Positions 58,456-64,000 of a DNA stretch of 64,000 nucleotides are shown one piece after another (positions within the stretch are counted from its first letter, which is position 1; every line of letters begins with the position of its first letter). The position numbers and the translations under genes were made by a program. The notes beneath the pieces were generated by a model, which was not told where the DNA came from, ran no database searches, and saw only the letters and a program-made list of their open reading frames with translations. The stretch spans positions 31,571,033-31,635,032 of the forward strand of contig CM056377.1 of assembly GCA_029718625.1 (NCBI GenBank), in the 5' to 3' direction. Origin of the DNA: Synaphobranchus kaupii. Lineage: Eukaryota > Chordata > Actinopteri > Anguilliformes > Synaphobranchidae.

Positions 58456-58929
58456 GTGGGTGTTTTCAAATATTTTTGTCAGTTATTATTTTTCTTTAAT
58501 TTATTATTTATTTTGTCGGTAGTGATGATCGCTGCCACAATTTCTATTTCAAATACTACAGTACATGTAATAAATAAAATAATAATCGACTCGCATTAGT
58601 TCCTGTAACAAAATATTTAAAAAAGTATTTAATTTTTTATTTAAAAATGTATTCAAATTTTATGTATTTATTTACAATGCCCATGTTCATTGACGATATA
58701 TTTCGTGAATACAATGCACACCCAATCAGCGCATAGCAGTGATTAGTGCAATGGCTAGATGGCTCAGATTCAGCGCCCTCTATTGTCGATTCATGCCAAA
58801 GAAGTGTACAGGCCAGGGATAGCAAAGGACCAGTCGTGAAAAATGTAGTTTATGGGACAGTTTGAAGATTGTTTATCATTATTCAAAATAAAATTACAAA
58901 AAAACATTTACACATTTAAAAAGGATAAA

Positions 58930-59148
58930 TTACTATCAACATCTTCGTGCTCATGAAGAGCAAAAGTTGGCCTGTGCTCATGTCATTAGGTGGCCAACGC
59001 GAACGCCAGAAGGTCCTTCGAGTGTGGTTGCGCTTGTGTCCGGGAGCCTGTGTGAGCTGTCATTAGCATTCCACAGAACCTAGGAAGACTGCGTTTTTGT
59101 TGAATTGAAAAATAATCAACTAATTTAAGCTATTAAAACAAACTCAAG
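58930..59148 (+). promoter_or_regulatory. ncln: ncln proximal promoter and 5' UTR
   Basis: The 220 bases before the ncln ATG are richer in GC and CpG than the DNA further upstream (GGTGGCCAACGCGAACGCCA, TTGCGCTTGTGTCCGGGAGC). No TATA box is seen at a sensible distance, as is usual for a housekeeping gene. The exact start site cannot be placed. Confidence 0.45.
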
Positions 59149-59323
59149 ATGTTCGAAGAAGCCAGCGAGGTGTTTGAGAACATGTTAAAGTCTTCTTTTC
59201 CGTTGACGTTTATTGTGTTTCTACCGGCGGTGCTCATTCTCGTCTCTCCGCTACCAGCAGAAGCGGCGCACGAATTTACAGTGTACCGCATGCAGCAGTA
59301 TGACCTGCAGGGTCAACCCTATG
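59149..59323 (+). CDS. ncln: ncln coding exon 1
   Basis: Residues 1-58 plus one base. Begins [14 protein letters not shown], then the hydrophobic segment and the conserved [13 protein letters not shown]. Donor GTACGT. Confidence 0.95.
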
Positions 59324-62300
59324 GTACGTGGATCTGAATAATAAACCAGACGTGTAGAAACAGTACAGCGTATTTAAACGTATAAAATGAGCAGAACTGT
59401 AATAGTGAAGTGACAAACTGTTTAGGTAATCCTAGTTGGGATATAGCTAGTTAGCAAGCTAATGTTAGTTAGCATTTGTAAGATAGATTACGTTAGCTGT
59501 GAGTCTGACAGTGTTGCGTATCCATTGACTTCCTCACGAAATTGACATGTGTAACAGAAAATAAAGTAGCTACCTATCTAGTAGTTACTGTTCCCCTCTT
59601 TGCTTCAGATTAATCAATTTAAATGAAATAATTATGGGGCTAATTGGTAGTAGTTGTAGGTAGCAATGTAACGTTATAGCTAGCGTTAGCAGACAGTGCA
59701 GTCCATTCATGCTCTGCTCTGTTAACGTTAGAGCATTCAACTGTAGAATAAGGAGGAAGCCTTAAATTGTGCCCATCTCAAATTGTTTTCCTATGTAGTG
59801 TTTCCATCAAATGTATATCTTGCTAACTATAATTGAATTGCATAACAATAGCACAACTGGTTGATCAGTTAGTTGTGTGTTTTAACTCTGCCAATTCTGT
59901 AACGTTAACGTTAGTTAAATAATCTTGCATAGTTCCTCACCACTTTATTTTTATGTCTGGGCTTCATTCGGTTCAGTAACACATTTGCACGCTGAAGATG
60001 TAGCATAAGAGGGTATCCTTTTTTAATAAGTTGCTCTGTTGTGATGTTTTTTTAGGTACCCGGAATGCGATATTAAACACAGAGGCCCGCACAGTAGAGG
60101 CGGAGGTGTTAAGTCGTCGTTGTGTCATTATGCGACTAGTGGAATTCTCTTACGAGAAGTACCAGAGAGCTCTCCGTCAGTCTGCTGGGGCTGTGGTCAT
60201 TGTCCTCCCACAGAACATGTCCACTATGCCACAGGACATTGTGCAGGTAGCTACAGATCATACATGATCGTGATCTCACACTGAGCGTTTTTATTATCAA
60301 GATTTAAATGTGTGTTTGTTAGTTATCAAAACAGGACCTTTTCCTTAAACAAAAACCTGTTTGCAATTTGAAGTCTATTTCTCCACCTGTGACTGTCGTC
60401 TTTCTTAACAAAATGTAAGTTGACTGTGGGCGCTTTATCATTTGTAGTCATAAAAACATGTCAAACCAGACATTCTTGAAAGGGGAAAGTGAAGATGTTT
60501 TTTGTGTGAACTCTTTTGACAGTTAAATGCAGCACTCACTGTCAGTGATTCTTTATGTTAAGTTAGTCACTGTAGTCTGTTGCTTACATTGCTACCTTGC
60601 AGCAGTTCATGGAGTTGGAGCCAGAGCTCCTGGCAACTGAGACAATTGTTCCAGTGTACTTTGCCCTGGAAGATGAAGAACTGCTGTCCATATACAAGCA
60701 GACCCACACCTCATCCTCCTCACAAGGCTCTGCATCTGCAGCAGAGGGTAAGGAAAGTGAATGCGACTGATTCTGATGTCTCCTCATTCATAGAAAATAA
60801 CAGAGAGGAGCTCCACAAATTGCGGAGTAAGTTTGTGACAATCAATAGAACAATGCAGACAGTCATTGGTGGATTATTTCTGGCTATACTTCCAAGATCC
60901 CTGAAGGAATTTCCAGGAATGAGCCAAAAAGTTTCCACCAATCACCATCGGTATTGTTCAGATGGTGGTTACCAATGTGCCACGTGATTCATGGAGCTCC
61001 TGTCTGTTTTTTTTCTTCTTTTTTTCTATGATTAAGGTATCATCACAACCGTCTTATTCCTATTTTATTATTCCAGTCAAGTGTTAGGATGTAGCCCATA
61101 ACACTGTGTGTGGAATTGTCATGTCTGGTCTCATGAGCTGAGCAAGTGTGCTGAAGGCACACCAGTTGGAACGGTTGTTGGTATACCAGTGTAATGTGCT
61201 CTGTCCACCAGTGCTACTGCACACCGCCACTGCCAATGGCTTTCAGATGGTGACGAGTGGCGCTCAGAGCAAGGCTGTGAGTGACTGGGCCATCACCAGC
61301 TTAGAGGTGAGTGTGTGTCAGCAGGCTGGGACCTCAGGATCTTGGGTTTGTCACTGTGTGCATCTATTACGGAGGGCTTATTTAGTTCATTGTTCCAGTA
61401 GTGGGACACTATCAAAGGTTCAGTTTGTTTTAATAAGTAATGCATTCTTAAACACTTCCCCGACGCTTAACCTGTAGTGAGATGAATACCATGCAAAAAA
61501 GTTTGTTGTACAAAGTCCAAAGATCATGAATTGTTGAATCCTCACCTGGAGACAGGAGACATAGATCTATTTATTTTGCATTGTTGTGGTCATTGCTGCC
61601 TGTATTTACGAGCTAAATATGCAATTATTGTGAATATTTGTTGTTGCCTATAAGTAGGGTTGTAAGCGTATTGTAGATAAATGTCTTTATAATTGTGTTA
61701 GAGGATGGTAAAGCTCAAGTTCGCTTGACTTCCGGCTCCACTAAAGTTTTTTATTTTTTATTTTTTATTCTTACTCCCCATTGTATGAACTGCCTGCAGC
61801 ATTAGTGTATTAAGCTGTCCATTCCTGCAATATAAAAATGGCATAAAGGAATAGCAGAAACGGCCTTTATGAAATTACAAGTTATGTGAACATTTTAAAC
61901 TTTGTCAAACTGAATTTTACAAAATTCCAACAAGCATGATAGCATAAGCTCTGTAAATAATACCTGAAGCATAAACCGTATTAATGGTTAATTCCATATG
62001 CTATGTAGTGCTACAGATTGTTACCAAATTGATTAATTATTCCTTGTCCAGTAGTTTAATATGCTAGAGTCATGTGCTAGAGATGCATAATTTCCCCCGT
62101 CAGTGTGGCTAAATTCAGCCAAAGAAAATAACATGGATAGTGGGTTACACGGCACTCATGTCAAGCGCTTCGTTGGTATTTTATGTATTCGCTGTAATAA
62201 ATTGTAGAAGTTTAATTCAGAAATTGCTGTTCGTTTTGTCACAGCTCAGAAAGTTGATGATTGATGTAACCGATGTAATTTGGTGGAGATGCTGTCTGTC

Positions 62301-64000
62301 TGAAAGCCTGCTCTCTCTTTACAGGGAAGACTAGCAGGCGAAGGGGGAGAAGACCTGCCAACAATCGTCCTCGTGACTCATTATGATTCCTTTGGTGTGG
62401 CACCGGTGAGCTCCTCCATCTCTCCCTTCTCTAATCCCTCTGTTCAGACTGAAGATTAAATTGGTATCTGGAAAAACCCCAGCCTCTGCTATTGACTACA
62501 TAATCATAGGTTATTCTGCACTCTTGACTGCTGTAATAGTTAAGAAACTCACTTTAACTGAAGTAACACTTAAGCGTTTATTTTAAAATCCTGCTCTCTT
62601 TAATAAAATGATGCAACAAGAGCATGCTGTCAGCATCGGTCTATTCTGCATGCCTATGAGGAAGTTATTGTCATACAATGTCTTGTAAGAGTGGCTTTGT
62701 CATTGGCTTTCGCGACAGTGGCTGTCGTACGGGGCCGACTCGAACGGCAGCGGAGTGTCATTGCTGCTGGAGCTGGCGCGCCTCTTCTCCAGACTCTACA
62801 ACTACAAGAGGACGCGAGCGGGGTAGGCTTTGCCGAAGGGAATCGCCCCAGACAGCTTGTTTGAACGACATTGCGGTTCTGTTGAGCTTAAAAACCGAGG
62901 GAGGAGGAAGCGATGCCTCTACGCGTGTAGCCGGCGGGAGCTCTGAGTGCCACTTTAAAATGTTCTTCACCGGATAGAGATCGATGAGACACGGCACCAA
63001 AGGTTTAGGCGCTCGAGTTCAGCTGAAAGTGAAAAATAGTTTTTTTTGCTGCAGTCTGTTTTTCTAAATGTAATGAGTCAGCCCATTGAGGTGGGTGTGG
63101 AAGCTACGGCCAGATACACTGGCAGGCAATGCAGAAGCTTAATAATCAACAAACCAATACGTACAGTCAGACAGACAGGGATATTGCACTCATTGTGCAC
63201 ATCAATCGAATGTCCCTCTGCCTATTATCCCAAAGTTTCTGAGATAATTTAATTAAGTGCCGTCATATCCAGCCGTTAAAGTCAAACATACCAAAATAAT
63301 TGCATCATCTCCGCATGCCATCTTCTTGCACAGGCCTGATGCTGGATAAGTGAGCCACTATCCTCAGTTTTATAAACGGTTTTATAGCTTGTTTTGGATT
63401 CACGGTGAAAGTGAGTTTGTATCTCTTCCTGTCGTATTAATGGCTGCTAATATTTTTTTCTTCCCAGTTACAACTTGCTGTTCTTTGTCTCGGGGGGTGG
63501 GAAGTTCAACTATCAGGGAACCAAGCGATGGCTGGAGGACAACCTGGACCATACAGGTGTGCTCTCACTCATATTGTTTATGTCATAGAAAACAAACAAA
63601 GGAACAATTTCCGATGCAGATGAGCACGTTCATTGGTTTCATTTGAAGGTTATTTGAGTCGAGGTTATTTGAAGGTTTCATTTTAAGCCTCTGGCACGTA
63701 GTCGAAAAACACTTAGAGCATCGCGTTCTTGCGGAGTCGCTTCCCCCGACGTCCGCGTTTCAAGGATATCGCTGTCGAAATGCGTCCCCTTCCATCTGTT
63801 CCCATTAAAACCCAGTTAAGTGAGTGTTTGGGAAGAACGAGCCTACCATGAGGGAGTCTGAAGGAATTGGAGCGTGAGGGTATTTGTGAGCTTAAGAACT
63901 TCCCTTCTGCTGGCTCACTGCGTTCTCTCTCGCGCTCCAGACTCCAGTCTCCTCCAGGACAACGTCGCCTTCGTGCTGTGTCTGGACACGCTGGGCAGCG
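59149..64000 (+). CDS. ncln: Nicalin, exons 1-8 (runs off the window)
   Basis: An ER membrane glycoprotein that pairs with NOMO and TMEM147; this complex acts at the multipass translocon and antagonises Nodal signalling in fish. Eight exons (59149-59323, 60056-60246, 60603-60747, 61212-61306, 62325-62405, 62719-62822, 63468-63556, 63941-64000) join in phase to 313 codons of a protein of about 560. All junctions inside are GT-AG. Residues 18-36 are a hydrophobic signal segment ending [24 protein letters not shown] is a hallmark. The aminopeptidase/transferrin-receptor-like lumenal fold follows, with HYDSFGVAP at 221-229 and [20 protein letters not shown] in exon 7. Nicalin lacks a full peptidase metal site and is thought not to be an enzyme. 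The C-terminal membrane anchor lies beyond the window. Confidence 0.96.
59324..60055 (+). promoter_or_regulatory. ncln: ncln intron 1 with TAACGTTA/GTTAGC cluster
   Basis: The first intron carries GCTAGTTAGCAAGCTAATGT, TAACGTTATAGCTAGCGTTA and GTAACGTTAACGTTAGTTAA (about 59448-59915), the same palindromic-hexamer vocabulary as 9031-10050. Introns 2-7 show nothing recognisable apart from AT-rich filler. Confidence 0.4.
60056..60246 (+). CDS. ncln: ncln coding exon 2
   Basis: Residues 59-122. [20 protein letters not shown], then [15 protein letters not shown]. Acceptor TTTTTTAG, donor GTAGCT, ending in phase 0. Confidence 0.95.
60603..60747 (+). CDS. ncln: ncln coding exon 3
   Basis: Residues 123-170 plus one base. 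[20 protein letters not shown] then SIYKQT and [10 protein letters not shown]. The acceptor has two adjacent CAGs (CAGCAG); the first was chosen because it keeps the Gln found before FME in relatives. A NAGNAG choice of one Gln is possible. Donor GTAAGG. Confidence 0.92.
61212..61306 (+). CDS. ncln: ncln coding exon 4
   Basis: Residues 171-202. [20 protein letters not shown] then [11 protein letters not shown]. Acceptor CCACCAG, donor GTGAGT. Confidence 0.95.
62325..62405 (+). CDS. ncln: ncln coding exon 5
   Basis: Residues 203-229. [20 protein letters not shown] then DSFGVAP; 81 bases, symmetric phase 0-0, so skipping would keep frame. Acceptor CTCTTTACAG, donor GTGAGC. Confidence 0.95.
62719..62822 (+). 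CDS. ncln: ncln coding exon 6
   Basis: Residues 230-263 plus two bases. [20 protein letters not shown] then [14 protein letters not shown]. The acceptor GCGACAG has a poor pyrimidine tract. Donor GTAGGC is non-consensus at +4/+5, so this exon has the weakest splice sites of the set. Confidence 0.92.
63468..63556 (+). CDS. ncln: ncln coding exon 7
   Basis: Residues 264-293. [20 protein letters not shown] then WLEDNLDHT. Acceptor TTCTTCCCAG, donor GTGTGC. Confidence 0.95.
63941..64000 (+). CDS. ncln: ncln coding exon 8 (cut by window end)
   Basis: Residues 294-313 plus one base. [20 protein letters not shown]. Acceptor CGCGCTCCAG. The exon continues past the last base of the window. Confidence 0.93.

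Noticed and set aside
60580..60987. Open frame running from ncln exon 3 into intron 3
   Set aside because: Out of the nicalin phase and past the donor; not coding.

Overview
The window reads as vertebrate, almost certainly teleost fish, genomic DNA. Genes are split by GT-AG introns or sit as isolated GC-rich coding exons in AT-rich surroundings. Dinucleotide microsatellites are abundant, and fish-typical repeats are present: Tc1/mariner, hAT-like MITEs, Harbinger, tRNA-derived SINEs, L2/Rex-type LINE and LTR elements. Only two host protein-coding genes can be supported. They are an intronless-CDS sphingosine-1-phosphate receptor, best called s1pr4 (CDS 27566-28732, +), and the first eight coding exons of ncln (nicalin; 59149 to the window edge, +). 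The same two genes are neighbours on human chromosome 19p13.3 (GNA11-GNA15-S1PR4-NCLN-CELF5), which supports both calls and an ancient linkage.

Layout. 1-9 kb: no convincing coding exon; microsatellites, a palindromic MITE (7405-7576) and CpG-containing single-copy-looking DNA. 9.0-10.05 kb: a promoter-like segment full of TAACGTTA/GCTAGC palindromes, with a perfect splice donor on the minus strand (after 9658), so probably the non-coding first exon of a leftward gene. 10.4-12.0 kb: a nearly complete Tc1 transposon with one stop codon in its transposase. 13.8-24 kb: a repeat graveyard with nested hAT-like MITEs, two copies of a long inverted-repeat element, a degenerate LINE, two LTR-like elements (one with internal tandem repeats and a Tc1-type MITE inside it) and a dead Harbinger transposase. 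27.5-29.2 kb: s1pr4. 29.2-59 kb: about 30 kb of gene-free DNA holding SINEs, MITEs, simple repeats and several AT-motif-rich blocks that look like possible enhancers. 59.1-64 kb: 5' half of ncln.

Functionally, s1pr4 encodes a lysophospholipid GPCR and ncln an ER membrane protein of the nicalin-NOMO-TMEM147 complex. They are neighbours, not a pathway. I found no CRISPR, operon or obviously new protein system. The more unusual observations are about repeat architecture: three-level nesting with readable target-site duplications, one internal module shared by two Tc1-type MITEs with different ends, a long-inverted-repeat family, and the same palindromic-hexamer-rich sequence at both candidate promoter regions.
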